A stretch of 14,185 nt of DNA, taken from Candidatus Jordarchaeum madagascarense. GTDB lineage: Archaea; Asgardarchaeota; Jordiarchaeia; Jordiarchaeales; Jordiarchaeaceae. Positions 1-7,341 of this stretch are shown one piece after another. The DNA lies in the NCBI GenBank assembly GCA_019056875.1, contig DXJA01000065.1, positions 1-14,185 on the forward strand, read 5' to 3'. Every line of letters begins with the position of its first letter. The stretch's first letter is position 1. The translations under genes were made by a program, and so were the position numbers. Under the pieces are notes generated by a model. It had not been told where the DNA came from and made no database searches. It worked only from the letters and a program-made list of their open reading frames with translations.

Positions 1-79
1 TAATCATGGGTTTGGTTTGGGTTTCTGTCAAGGGGAGAAGTCTTCTACCTACCCCACCAGCAAGTACCAAAGCTTTCAA
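1..79 (-). CDS. Sugar-1-phosphate nucleotidyltransferase, N-terminal fragment (runs off the window)
   Basis: Reading the minus strand from a TTG at 79 gives 26 codons with the nucleotide-binding signature of the NTP-transferase family: MKALVLAGG, then GxGRRLLPLT, then TKPMI at the window edge. In this family (RmlA, GalU and mannose-1-phosphate guanylyltransferase types) the glycine-rich loop with its Arg binds the NTP phosphates and the KPM lysine contacts the phosphate. The enzymes make NDP-sugars in the cytoplasm for glycans or surface polymers. A GGAG lies 12 bases before the TTG, a rather long spacing. The frame is open back to a stop at 131-133, and a second in-frame TTG at 97 is possible. 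The sugar and base specificity cannot be told from this piece. The gene follows the amidotransferase on the same strand after a 170-base gap. Confidence 0.78.
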   Translation of the reverse strand, partial: MKALVLAGGVGRRLLPLTETQTKPMI

Positions 80-249
80 GTAATCTTCACTCTCCAAAAA
101 TATGGTGGTTATTTTACTGTGATTTAACTTTTATGAATAATTCACTATTAGGGACTTAAAAAAATGATTGTTATGACAACTGCATATTTTACTTTATTAG
201 AGAGTTAATTTTTATAAATTTAATTAAAAAATGATGACATTAAATCTAC
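80..249. other. Intergenic, very AT-rich spacer
   Basis: This 170-base non-coding stretch lies between two minus-strand genes. On the minus strand it holds a T-rich tract just after the amidotransferase stop (about 224-235), which could act as an archaeal oligo-T terminator. TATA-like AT-rich stretches further along (about 130-225) could drive the nucleotidyltransferase. No RNA gene or strong hairpin was seen. Confidence 0.4.
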
Positions 250-1026
250 TTAGTGAGAAGAATATTGTATTTTACCCTCTCGGAGAACTAGAAAGCTCTT
301 CTGGGGGATTGAATTCCAAGAATAGTTCTCCAGTATTGGTCTACTGCACACAACGATTTTTCCATTTTTAGAATGAGAGGACTGTTTTTCTTTGCTGGTA
401 CTAATCTTTGTGTTTTCTTCCATAAGTGAATATTGAAGCTCATTCCAGTTATAGCAGTATACATAATTCCGGTCAGCAAGCACAAAATTTAATTTGGTGA
501 TAAGAGCTTCAGAACGGATTTTCAGAATTATTTCGTTTAGCTCTTTAATCATATCTTGCCAGGAGTTCAGGTTAACCCTGTTTTCCTCCAACACTTCCAT
601 AATATAGCAGAAGATTAACTCTGAATCAGTAGGATCATTCGATATCGGTTTATGGGTAAACAGTTTAGATTCAAGCACCTTTCTTGGCCATACGGTGCCA
701 TTGTGTATAAAGACAAATTGGTGATTGCCGATGCGGTTTTCGAAAGGGTGGCAGTTTTCTAGACACTTTCGGCCAATAGACGCCTTCCTTAGGTGAGCGA
801 TTAACGTCTTTGTTTTTATTTCGTTCAGATCATGAAAAAGGGCATCTGCCAAAAGTTTTTGGTCTTTATTGTAGACCTTTTTAATGTGGTATAATCCTGT
901 TGATTCATCTAGAAAAGCTATTCCCCAACCGTCTGGATTTTTGAGACCAAAGTTTTTAACGAAAACTTCCAAAATGTCTTTCGTATCTTCTTCTTGGTTT
1001 TCTGACAGAACCAGTAATTTGCACAT
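250..1026 (-). CDS. Class II (Ntn-type) glutamine amidotransferase domain protein, stand-alone
   Basis: This is a 258-residue protein that begins Met-Cys, so Cys2 would become the N-terminal nucleophile once Met is removed, as in class II glutamine amidotransferases. Further family landmarks follow in order: NPDGWG (30-35), HLRKAS (78-83), CHPF (92-95), FIHNG (107-110, oxyanion/glutamine site) and DSE (134-136). It would hydrolyse glutamine to glutamate and ammonia. No synthase domain (PurF, AsnB, GlmS or GltB type) is attached, and the length fits the YafJ/GlxB-like single-domain group. The acceptor of the ammonia is therefore unknown. The ATG is preceded by GGTG at 8-base spacing. The gene diverges from pheA across a 166-base promoter region and is followed by the nucleotidyltransferase; neither neighbour fixes its role. 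Family call is firm, substrate is not. Confidence 0.85.
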   Translation of the reverse strand: MCKLLVLSENQEEDTKDILEVFVKNFGLKNPDGWGIAFLDESTGLYHIKKVYNKDQKLLADALFHDLNEIKTKTLIAHLRKASIGRKCLENCHPFENRIGNHQFVFIHNGTVWPRKVLESKLFTHKPISNDPTDSELIFCYIMEVLEENRVNLNSWQDMIKELNEIILKIRSEALITKLNFVLADRNYVYCYNWNELQYSLMEENTKISTSKEKQSSHSKNGKIVVCSRPILENYSWNSIPQKSFLVLREGKIQYSSH

Positions 1027-1192
1027 CTTTAAGACACCGTTTATGCAGATCCTAATAGTTAATGAACTCTGAGATATTCTTTAATATTAAGAAAGAGATT
1101 CAATGTAATATATTAATTTTGAAAGGGGTCAAGTATATTTCAACATAAAGTTATTAAGCATAAAAAGATTCGCATTCTTAAGTCACAAACTG
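1027..1192. promoter_or_regulatory. Divergent promoter region between the amidotransferase and pheA
   Basis: This AT-rich 166-base region is shared by two divergent genes. Candidate TATA-like stretches are the TTTAATATTAAG around 1080-1091, the AATATATTAATTTT around 1106-1120 and the TTAAGCATAAAAAG around 1153-1167. The last is the best placed for pheA. No clear operator repeat was seen. Element assignments are by eye only. Confidence 0.4.
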
Positions 1193-1201
1193 GTGTATAA
1201 A

Positions 1202-2332
1202 TTGAATTCAAATACTTATATTCGGGATAAATTGGTTACTCTCAGAAAGGAAATCGATGAAATAGATCTGCAGATAGTGGAGCTTTTGGCACGAAGAAGG
1301 GATAAGATTAGAGACCTAGCAGAAATAAAGTCTAATCTAAAATTGAAGATTCGAGACCAAAAAAGAGAAACTCAAGTAATCACAATTAGTGAAAAAATGG
1401 CTGATGAGAGAGGGTTGGATACAAATTTCATTAATAAAATTTTTCTCGAGATTATCGACTATGGGAGAAGAATTGAAGGCGAAGCTAGAGGTGAAGTGAA
1501 GAAAGTTGCTTATCTGAGCCCAAAAGGAACTTTTACAGAGGAAGCGGCATTAACGTATGTTTCAGAAACTGAGGCCGAAATGATTCCGATGTCGACAATT
1601 GGAAGTATAATTTCTGCGGTGGAAAATGGACATCTGGACATAGGAATCGTTCCAATTGAAAATTCGGTGGAGGGTACAGTGACCATAACTCTTGATCTCT
1701 TAGCCAGAAGCAAGACAAAAATTTGTGGGGAGATTATTCTCCCGGTTGTTCATAACTTAATTTCAAAAGAAGAAATTAGTCTGGATAAAATAACTAAGGT
1801 CTATTCTCACCCGCAAGCATTAGCTCAGTGCAGAACATTTATCACCAAAAAATTACCCCACGTATATCTCTCAGAAACTCACAGCACAGCGGAGGCAGTA
1901 AAGATGGTTGCAGAGGAGGATGATACAAACATTGCGGCCATAGGCAGTTTGACAGCAGCCAGATTGTATGGAATGACCATAATCGCTGAGGGAATACAGG
2001 ATGAACAAACAAATGAAACTCGATTTGCGGTACTAGCCTCTAAAGACAGCGAACCAACAGGTTATGATAAAACATCCCTAGCGATATTTCTACTACAAGA
2101 TAGATCCGGAGCCTTGTGCGAGGTTTTAGAGGAGTTCAGGGATAGAAACATCAACCTCACCAGAATTGAGTCCAGACCCTCCAAAAAGGTCTTGGGAGAC
2201 TACATCTTTTTTGTGGATTTAGAGGGGCATAGAAAAGATCCCAAAGTTAAGGAAGCCATCGAAAACATAGGCAAAAAGGCCGGAGAGGTCAAAATAATGG
2301 GCTCTTTCCCATCGGCTAAAAAGAAAAAATAA
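1202..2332 (+). CDS. pheA: Bifunctional chorismate mutase / prephenate dehydratase with ACT regulatory domain (P-protein)
   Basis: It converts chorismate to prephenate and then to phenylpyruvate, the committed branch to phenylalanine, in the cytosol. Counting from an upstream GTG at 1193 (379 residues), an AroQ-type chorismate mutase helix bundle spans about 11-95 (LRKEIDEID, LLARR). Prephenate dehydratase spans about 104-283 (SPKGTFTEEA, IENSVEGT, SHPQAL and the catalytic-region TRF at 276-278). A C-terminal ACT domain (GAL 306-308, ESRP 326-329) matches the phenylalanine-binding motifs of the family, so end-product inhibition is likely. Size matches E. coli PheA (386). I prefer TTG at 1202 (376 residues): the GTG overlaps a GGTG that sits 6 bases before the TTG, the same arrangement as in the aEF1-beta gene here. 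Two F420 genes follow after about 80 bases. Confidence 0.93.
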   Translation: MNSNTYIRDKLVTLRKEIDEIDLQIVELLARRRDKIRDLAEIKSNLKLKIRDQKRETQVITISEKMADERGLDTNFINKIFLEIIDYGRRIEGEARGEVKKVAYLSPKGTFTEEAALTYVSETEAEMIPMSTIGSIISAVENGHLDIGIVPIENSVEGTVTITLDLLARSKTKICGEIILPVVHNLISKEEISLDKITKVYSHPQALAQCRTFITKKLPHVYLSETHSTAEAVKMVAEEDDTNIAAIGSLTAARLYGMTIIAEGIQDEQTNETRFAVLASKDSEPTGYDKTSLAIFLLQDRSGALCEVLEEFRDRNINLTRIESRPSKKVLGDYIFFVDLEGHRKDPKVKEAIENIGKKAGEVKIMGSFPSAKKKK

Positions 2333-2366
2333 ACCAGTCCAAATAGAGTACTAACTATAGTAACAT

Positions 2367-2372
2367 AAGGAG
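2367..2372 (+). promoter_or_regulatory. Strong ribosome binding site with no conventional start at the right distance (cofG)
   Basis: AAGGAG is followed after 6 bases by ATT at 2379, in frame with cofG. The first in-frame ATG, GTG or TTG is the TTG at 2415, 42 bases downstream. That TTG has its own weaker GAAGGT about 7 bases upstream. Either the gene starts at ATT (388 residues) or this AAGGAG is fortuitous. Confidence 0.45.
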
Positions 2373-2414
2373 ACAAAAATTTTCAAATTCTTAAATGAAA
2401 AGAAGGTTCAGAAA

Positions 2415-3545
2415 TTGCTTAACAATCTTGAGGAGGAAGACCTAGACTTCGAGGAAGCACTAACACTTGCAAGCAGTGGAAATCTTAGCGAAATATGTAA
2501 AGCAGCAGATAGCATTAGGAAAAAATATTATGATAACATTATTACATTCTCCTCAAACGTTTTTATACCCTTAACAAATTATTGTAGAAATAGTTGCGGC
2601 TACTGTGGCTTCCGGCGCGAACCGGGGAACCCATCTGGAAGGATCATGAAGCCAGATGAGGTGAAAACGGTTTTAATTAAGGGTAAAGAGGTGGGTTGTA
2701 CCGAGGCACTCTTCACTTTCGGGGAGAAGCCTGAAGAAAAGTATCCCGAGGTAAAAGAATTGCTGGAGGAGTGGGGATACTCATCAACGGTTGATTACCT
2801 GTACGATCTTTGTTTGATGTCACTGGAAATAGGGTTGCTCCCCCATAGCAATCCAGGAATTATAGAAAGGGATGAGATTAAAAAATTAAAACAAGTAAAT
2901 GCCAGTATGGGTCTCATGCTGGAAACTAGCAGTGAGAGGTTGTGTGAACCAGGGGAAGCTCATGGACACAGCCCGGGAAAATTACCTAAACACAGAATCA
3001 AAACTATAGAATATGCAGGAGAGTTAAGAGTGCCCTTTACGAGCGGCGTTTTACTAGGAATAGGGGAAACATTGGGGGAAAGAATTGAAAGCATCTATGT
3101 GTTAAAAAATCTTCATGATAAATATGACCATATTCAAGAGATAATAATTCAAAACTTTGACCCCAAACCAAACACTCCCATGGAAAATGTTCCACCACCA
3201 AGATTGAAGGATATAATATTAACTGCAGCTATCACGCGATTAGTTTTTAAAGGGGAAACAAATATTCAAATCCCACCAAATTTAAATATCAAACACGAAC
3301 GTGAGCTGCTTACGTCAGGAATGAATGATTGGGGCGGTATTTCTCCAATCACAGCAGATGAAATAAATCCTACCCATTCCTGGCCATCAAAGAAAAAACT
3401 TGGAAAAATCACCAAAGAAGCTGGTTTCAGTCTCATAGAAAGATTACCAATCTATCCAAAGTACATACAAAAAAATTATATCTCAAGCATCGTTGCCCCA
3501 CTTGTCCACGAATTGGCAGACAAAAAAGGTTACAGGAAGATGTGA
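2415..3545 (+). CDS. cofG: 7,8-didemethyl-8-hydroxy-5-deazariboflavin synthase subunit CofG (radical SAM)
   Basis: CofG is one of two radical SAM enzymes that build F0, the deazaflavin core of coenzyme F420. It closes the ring of the CofH product. The iron-sulfur cluster motif is visible as Cys57-x3-Cys61-x2-Cys64 (CRNSCGYC), counting from the TTG at 2415. It is preceded by the family's NVFIPLTNYC and followed by a conserved GFRREPG. The C-terminal half contains LLGIGET, QNFDPKPNTPM and NDWGGISPITADEINP, all typical of CofG. Length 376 is usual. The start is uncertain: see the ribosome binding site at 2367 and the in-frame ATT at 2379, which would add 12 residues. It ends 3 bases before cofH, so the two are surely co-transcribed and perhaps translationally coupled. 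Confidence 0.93.
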   Translation: MLNNLEEEDLDFEEALTLASSGNLSEICKAADSIRKKYYDNIITFSSNVFIPLTNYCRNSCGYCGFRREPGNPSGRIMKPDEVKTVLIKGKEVGCTEALFTFGEKPEEKYPEVKELLEEWGYSSTVDYLYDLCLMSLEIGLLPHSNPGIIERDEIKKLKQVNASMGLMLETSSERLCEPGEAHGHSPGKLPKHRIKTIEYAGELRVPFTSGVLLGIGETLGERIESIYVLKNLHDKYDHIQEIIIQNFDPKPNTPMENVPPPRLKDIILTAAITRLVFKGETNIQIPPNLNIKHERELLTSGMNDWGGISPITADEINPTHSWPSKKKLGKITKEAGFSLIERLPIYPKYIQKNYISSIVAPLVHELADKKGYRKM

Positions 3546-3548
3546 AGA

Positions 3549-4661
3549 TTGAATTTGTTGGACAACATAAATGGTGAAATTTCCCATATACTTAATAAGG
3601 CCATTGACGGGCATCCGCCCTCAGTAGACGAAGCAGAGCTTTTGTTTGGTTGCACCGGCCAAGAGTTCCTGGCATTGATTCTCATTGCGGATCATGTTAG
3701 GGAGAGAACTGTGGGAGATGTTGTAACCTACGTAATTAATCGGAACATCAACTTCACAAACGTTTGCGTTAACCGGTGTCGCTTTTGTGCTTTTCGTGAA
3801 GACAAGGAATCTCCAAACCAGTTTCTATTATCGGCCAAAGAAATTGAAGATAAAACCCTTGAAGCAGTAAAGTTAAAAGCAACAGAGGTTTGCATCCAGG
3901 GAGGACTTCATCCAGAAGCTGATCTTGATTTATACCTGCGGATAATAAAAACAGTAAGGAAAGTTAGCCCGGATATACACATTCATGCTTTCAGCCCAAT
4001 GGAAATATATCATGCTGCGAGAAGAGAAGAGTTGAGCATACATGAAGTCTTAAAAATTTTAAAAGAGGCAGGATTAGACTCTATGCCTGGAACAGCTGCA
4101 GAAATATTAGTGGACAAGGTAAGAGCCATAATATGTCCCGAAAAAATTTCGGTAAGAGAATGGAGTGAGGTTATAGAGGAAGCTCATAAATTGAATATCC
4201 CTACCTCAAGTACCATGATGTATGGACACGTAGATAGTAATAGAGATAAAGCAGTCCATATGGATATTTTGAGAAATATTCAGAAGAAAACAAGGGGCTT
4301 CACAGAATTCGTTCCACTCAGTTTCATTCATCAGTACACCGAACTCTATAAGAATCTATCCGCAAGGCCCGGAGCGACGGGCATGGAAGATGTTAAGGTG
4401 TATGCAATTTCCCGTCTAATGTTCGATGGTCTTATAAACAACATTCAGGTCTCATGGGTTAAGCTCGGCACCAAGTTCGCTCAATTCTGTTTAAATGTTG
4501 GTGCAAACGATTTCGGGGGAACGCTCTTTGAGGAAAATATTTCAAAGATTGCAGGGTCTCCTAGTGAGGAGTATCTCTCTCCTGAGAGTATGATAGCTTT
4601 GATTAGAGAGAGTGGACGTATTCCCGTCCAAAGAACCACAATTTATGAACTACTGGGTTAA
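3549..4661 (+). CDS. cofH: 5-amino-6-(D-ribitylamino)uracil-L-tyrosine 4-hydroxyphenyl transferase CofH (radical SAM)
   Basis: CofH carries out the first F0 step: it joins the 4-hydroxybenzyl group of L-tyrosine to 5-amino-6-ribitylaminouracil. The radical SAM cluster motif is Cys73-x3-Cys77-x2-Cys80 (CVNRCRFC), preceded by NINFTNVC. CofH-typical stretches follow: CIQGGLHPEADL, HAFSPMEI, GLDSMPGTAAEIL, TSSTMMYGH, and near the C-terminus VSWVKLGTKFAQ and GANDFGGTLFEENIS. Length 370 is normal. The start is a TTG three bases after the cofG stop, with GTGAAG just upstream; in-frame TTGs at 3555 and 3558 are alternatives. Its tyrosine substrate shares the prephenate branch point with the pheA product upstream, which may explain the clustering. 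A hairpin and T-run lie directly after its stop. Confidence 0.94.
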   Translation: MNLLDNINGEISHILNKAIDGHPPSVDEAELLFGCTGQEFLALILIADHVRERTVGDVVTYVINRNINFTNVCVNRCRFCAFREDKESPNQFLLSAKEIEDKTLEAVKLKATEVCIQGGLHPEADLDLYLRIIKTVRKVSPDIHIHAFSPMEIYHAARREELSIHEVLKILKEAGLDSMPGTAAEILVDKVRAIICPEKISVREWSEVIEEAHKLNIPTSSTMMYGHVDSNRDKAVHMDILRNIQKKTRGFTEFVPLSFIHQYTELYKNLSARPGATGMEDVKVYAISRLMFDGLINNIQVSWVKLGTKFAQFCLNVGANDFGGTLFEENISKIAGSPSEEYLSPESMIALIRESGRIPVQRTTIYELLG

Positions 4662-4664
4662 AAA

Positions 4665-4705
4665 CAAGAAACTAGTATTTTCTTGGCTGTATTAACGTTT
4701 TTTTT
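4665..4705 (+). terminator. Hairpin plus T8 tract after cofH, overlapping the convergent gene's 3' end
   Basis: CAAGAAA (4665-4671) and TTTCTTG (4679-4685) form a perfect 7-base-pair stem with a 7-base loop. A run of eight T follows at 4698-4705. For plus-strand transcripts this is a good terminator candidate, since archaeal RNA polymerase terminates on oligo-T. The T-run lies inside the last codons of the minus-strand gene, where it encodes part of the Lys-rich C-terminus. Confidence 0.5.
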
Positions 4706-6737
4706 CCTTTCTAAAGATGCCCGTGGTTCTTGCGTTTAATATCTGGAAGTTTTTCTCGTTCAGGATATTCATCCGTAAGAGATTTTTTAGGCCTTTATGA
4801 AGGTGTTTTTCAGTTTTTTTTGACCCGATTAGATTTGTTTCTTTGAAACCCTTCTCAAGTTCGAATCTTAATTCCTTATTCTCATTAATCAAGGTTTCAA
4901 CACTTTTGATTATAGTTTCTAAGAACAGGGATGTCGGTAGGTCGAGAGGAAGTGTTTTTTGCCCCAAATTACAAATAGGAGTCCTTGATTTTAATAGAAG
5001 TAATGGTGGTACAATGAAAAACCGCTCCTTTTTTAAATCTTCAAATTTTGAAATGTAAATCGGAACGTAAAAAATTGAGGGGGAAAATATTTTGTTTGGC
5101 GATTTAATTATCAGTGAATTCAGCTTTTTTAATAGCTGATCTATTTCTTTACGTTCGCTTTGAAATAGCTCTCTTAATTCATGGAGTGCATTTGAGGCTT
5201 TATCCATTAATGCCTGTTGTTTATCTAAAACATTCTCAAATTCTTCTTTCAATCGTTCTATACGAGAATTTTGTTCCACAATTTTATCTTCAAAATTTTG
5301 TATGATGGAATCCTTTTCAATTCCTGTTCGTTTAGCCATTTTTTCAATGGTTGAGTCTATTTTCTTTATACTTTTAGAAATATTTTCTACGATTTTTTTA
5401 GTTTTGTTCATATATTCAGAAACGTTAGTAATCTTCTCGATTCGTCCATTTATACGTTCTAAGATATCATTTTGATTATTCATTTTTCTTTCTATTTCCT
5501 CTGTGGATTTTAATGCAACATCTTCTAAAACTTCTATCAGAGGACCAAATAGGTTTTTTATTTCCAATACCAGGTTCTTATCCTCTTCAATCAAGCAAGC
5601 ATCAACATTTTTTAGTTCGTCATCCCTGAGACGCAGCAGAATTTCAATCTGCTTCTCAACATCTTTGCGGGTTTCCTCCATTTTAATCCGATACGCTTCC
5701 TTAGTCTCCCCAATTTTTTCTTGAATTCTTTTTATCCATTTCTCGGTTATTGACACAACAAGATTATTTTTTTTCATTAATTTTTTATTATACCTATTCA
5801 ATTCTTCAATAAGCCCTAAGAAAACATTTCTATTTTCAATCGCTTGACTCTGACTTATTAGGGGACTAACAATAATGTATTCTTTAGCCTCGCTGAGCTT
5901 CGAGTGGGACAAACAAACCTCGATTTCTTTAACCACTTCTGGATCCAAAAAGCCGTACAGAGGAAACTCTTCTAGCGTTTCATTTTTTGAATCTGATAAC
6001 AGCTTTTCAATAGCGGTTACAAACTCATGAGCATTATTAGTTTCAAGCAGTCTCTCATCTTTCCCCATAACCGAGGTGCGATTAATTTCTAGTGAAAGGA
6101 AGCCTGTACTCATAGCATCCAAGACTACTATGCTATCTCCATCTATATAGGGAACCATCCAAAAAGGCCATAAAACACGAATAATCCCGGTCAACTCTTC
6201 CTCAGACCTTTTCCTAAGAAGCCCCCCGCCACGGTTTCTTACATCCTCTAATAAAGAGAAAATAGAGGCTATTTCTACATCGAATGGATAAGCTGAGAAT
6301 TCACTAGTCTCTTCCCTCAGGAAGGGTGCTAATTTAACCTTGCCGGGCAGCGTCTTCGTCTGGTAATCTTCAACTAAGATGTCAAGGTCTTCCGAGAATG
6401 ACCTAAAAACAGTTACATCTCCTCGCCATCTTTTGAGTTCGTCTCTAAAACGATTAATAAAGTTTTTAGAAGCAAAACCGAGAAAGTTTTTTATTTCTTG
6501 CTCATCCTCATCTTTCCCGACTACAACTACAAAAATCAGATTTTCAGAAACCTCACAGATAAATTTTGCATCGCCCATCTCCATTGTTTGAATATCCGAA
6601 TGGCCAAGTTCCTTTGCGAAGGTATAGACAGCTCCTAGGAACCCTGAAAACAATGATTCATCTACTTTTTTTTCACCATAATCCTTGTGAAAAAGTGGCT
6701 CACCGGAGTTTAGAAGAACATAGAATGCTTTGACCAT
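4692..6737 (-). CDS. Uncharacterised protein: longin/roadblock-like N-terminus and long coiled coil
   Basis: This is a 681-residue protein with no enzyme motif that I recognise. Residues 1-100 look like a longin/roadblock-type alpha-beta domain: strand MVKAFYVLL, a short turn with SGEPLFHKDYG, a helix containing SGFLGAVYTFAKEL, strands around 57-75 ending LIFVVVVGKD, then a helix to FRDEL. Residues 145-300 form a second globular part with WPFWMVPY (190-197) and VVLDAMSTG. Residues about 305-545 are Lys/Glu-rich heptad-like helices, predicted coiled coil. After it come FYVPIYISKF (556-565) and FFIVPPLLLL, then a basic C-terminus. I see no signal peptide or clear membrane helix. No Shine-Dalgarno is obvious before the ATG, so the mRNA may be leaderless or short-leadered. 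It is convergent with cofH and divergent from albA, so context gives no role. A scaffold, tether or cytoskeletal-type role is only a guess. Confidence 0.8.
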   Translation of the reverse strand: MVKAFYVLLNSGEPLFHKDYGEKKVDESLFSGFLGAVYTFAKELGHSDIQTMEMGDAKFICEVSENLIFVVVVGKDEDEQEIKNFLGFASKNFINRFRDELKRWRGDVTVFRSFSEDLDILVEDYQTKTLPGKVKLAPFLREETSEFSAYPFDVEIASIFSLLEDVRNRGGGLLRKRSEEELTGIIRVLWPFWMVPYIDGDSIVVLDAMSTGFLSLEINRTSVMGKDERLLETNNAHEFVTAIEKLLSDSKNETLEEFPLYGFLDPEVVKEIEVCLSHSKLSEAKEYIIVSPLISQSQAIENRNVFLGLIEELNRYNKKLMKKNNLVVSITEKWIKRIQEKIGETKEAYRIKMEETRKDVEKQIEILLRLRDDELKNVDACLIEEDKNLVLEIKNLFGPLIEVLEDVALKSTEEIERKMNNQNDILERINGRIEKITNVSEYMNKTKKIVENISKSIKKIDSTIEKMAKRTGIEKDSIIQNFEDKIVEQNSRIERLKEEFENVLDKQQALMDKASNALHELRELFQSERKEIDQLLKKLNSLIIKSPNKIFSPSIFYVPIYISKFEDLKKERFFIVPPLLLLKSRTPICNLGQKTLPLDLPTSLFLETIIKSVETLINENKELRFELEKGFKETNLIGSKKTEKHLHKGLKNLLRMNILNEKNFQILNARTTGIFRKEKKR

Positions 6738-7003
6738 TTTAACTCATAACCAATATTTTTTGGAGAGAAAATTTCTGGGAATATTTTATTTGAGCTTATT
6801 AGAAGTTATTATCCAAGTGTAATATAAAAATTCATCTACACCTTAAATATTAAGATAAAGAAGAATGCTCTCCCTTAGTATTAATCTTCTAGAATAATCG
6901 GGTATTGCTATTGTTTTTACCAAAAAATTTTTATTTTTTCTCGTACAAGTACCGCGTCAAGCAATGATGCAATAAATCCAAAAATGCAAAAGAGGTAACT
7001 ACC
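6738..7003. promoter_or_regulatory. Divergent promoter region between the longin/coiled-coil gene and albA
   Basis: This 266-base AT-rich non-coding region drives genes on both strands. For albA, an AAAAAATTTTTAT box at about 6922-6934 is the best TATA candidate and would place the transcript start near 6955. GAGGT at 6992-6996 is the ribosome binding site, 7 bases before the ATG. For the minus-strand gene, AT-rich boxes around 6779-6790 and 6843-6855 (near-palindromic CTTAAATATTAAG) are candidates. No RNA gene was recognised. Confidence 0.45.
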
Positions 7004-7279
7004 ATGTCTGACGAAAATGCAATATTTATCGGTTCTAAACCCGTAATGAATTATGTTTTGGCATGCATAACTCTTTTCCACAATGGGAAGAAAGAAATAG
7101 TTTTGAAAGCTCGTGGCCGCTCCATCAGCAGAGCTGTGGATGTGGCAGAGATAGTAAGAAACAGATTCGTATCAGATGCCAAACCAAGTGAAATCAAGAT
7201 TGGAACAGAGCCTATAACTGCAGAGCAAGGTTCAACGATAAACGTATCAACCATCGAAATCACATTGAAAAAAGGCTAA
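7004..7279 (+). CDS. albA: Alba, archaeal DNA/RNA-binding chromatin protein
   Basis: Alba is a small dimeric nucleic-acid-binding protein that coats and bridges DNA in the archaeal nucleoid and also binds RNA. The 91 residues cover the whole fold. The N-terminal IFIGSKPVMNYVLA carries the conserved Lys12, equivalent to the acetylatable Lys16 of the Sulfolobus protein. KARGRSISRAVDVAEIVRNRF forms the basic helix and loop region, KIGTEPI lies at the dimer side, and STIEITLKK is the last strand. The ATG has GAGGT 7 bases upstream. It stands alone with its own promoter, as expected for a highly expressed gene, and is followed by an oligo-T stretch. Family assignment is secure. Confidence 0.95.
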   Translation: MSDENAIFIGSKPVMNYVLACITLFHNGKKEIVLKARGRSISRAVDVAEIVRNRFVSDAKPSEIKIGTEPITAEQGSTINVSTIEITLKKG

Positions 7280-7295
7280 AAATTTGCAAATCTCT

Positions 7296-7322
7296 TGGAT
7301 TCTTTCCCCAATTTTTTCTTTA
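7296..7322 (+). terminator. Oligo-T terminator candidate after albA
   Basis: A pyrimidine-rich stretch about 15-40 bases after the albA stop reads TTCTTTCCCCAATTTTTTCTTTAA. Oligo-T tracts are the usual archaeal intrinsic termination signal. No stem directly precedes it, so the call rests on base composition and position. Confidence 0.35.
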
Positions 7323-7341
7323 ATATAATCTGCTCATTTTT

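Noticed and set aside
2395..2400. ATG shortly before cofG as its start
   Set aside because: It is out of frame with CofG and reaches a stop after a few codons. It would need an inserted base, and it lies 22 bases from the AAGGAG, too far for normal initiation.
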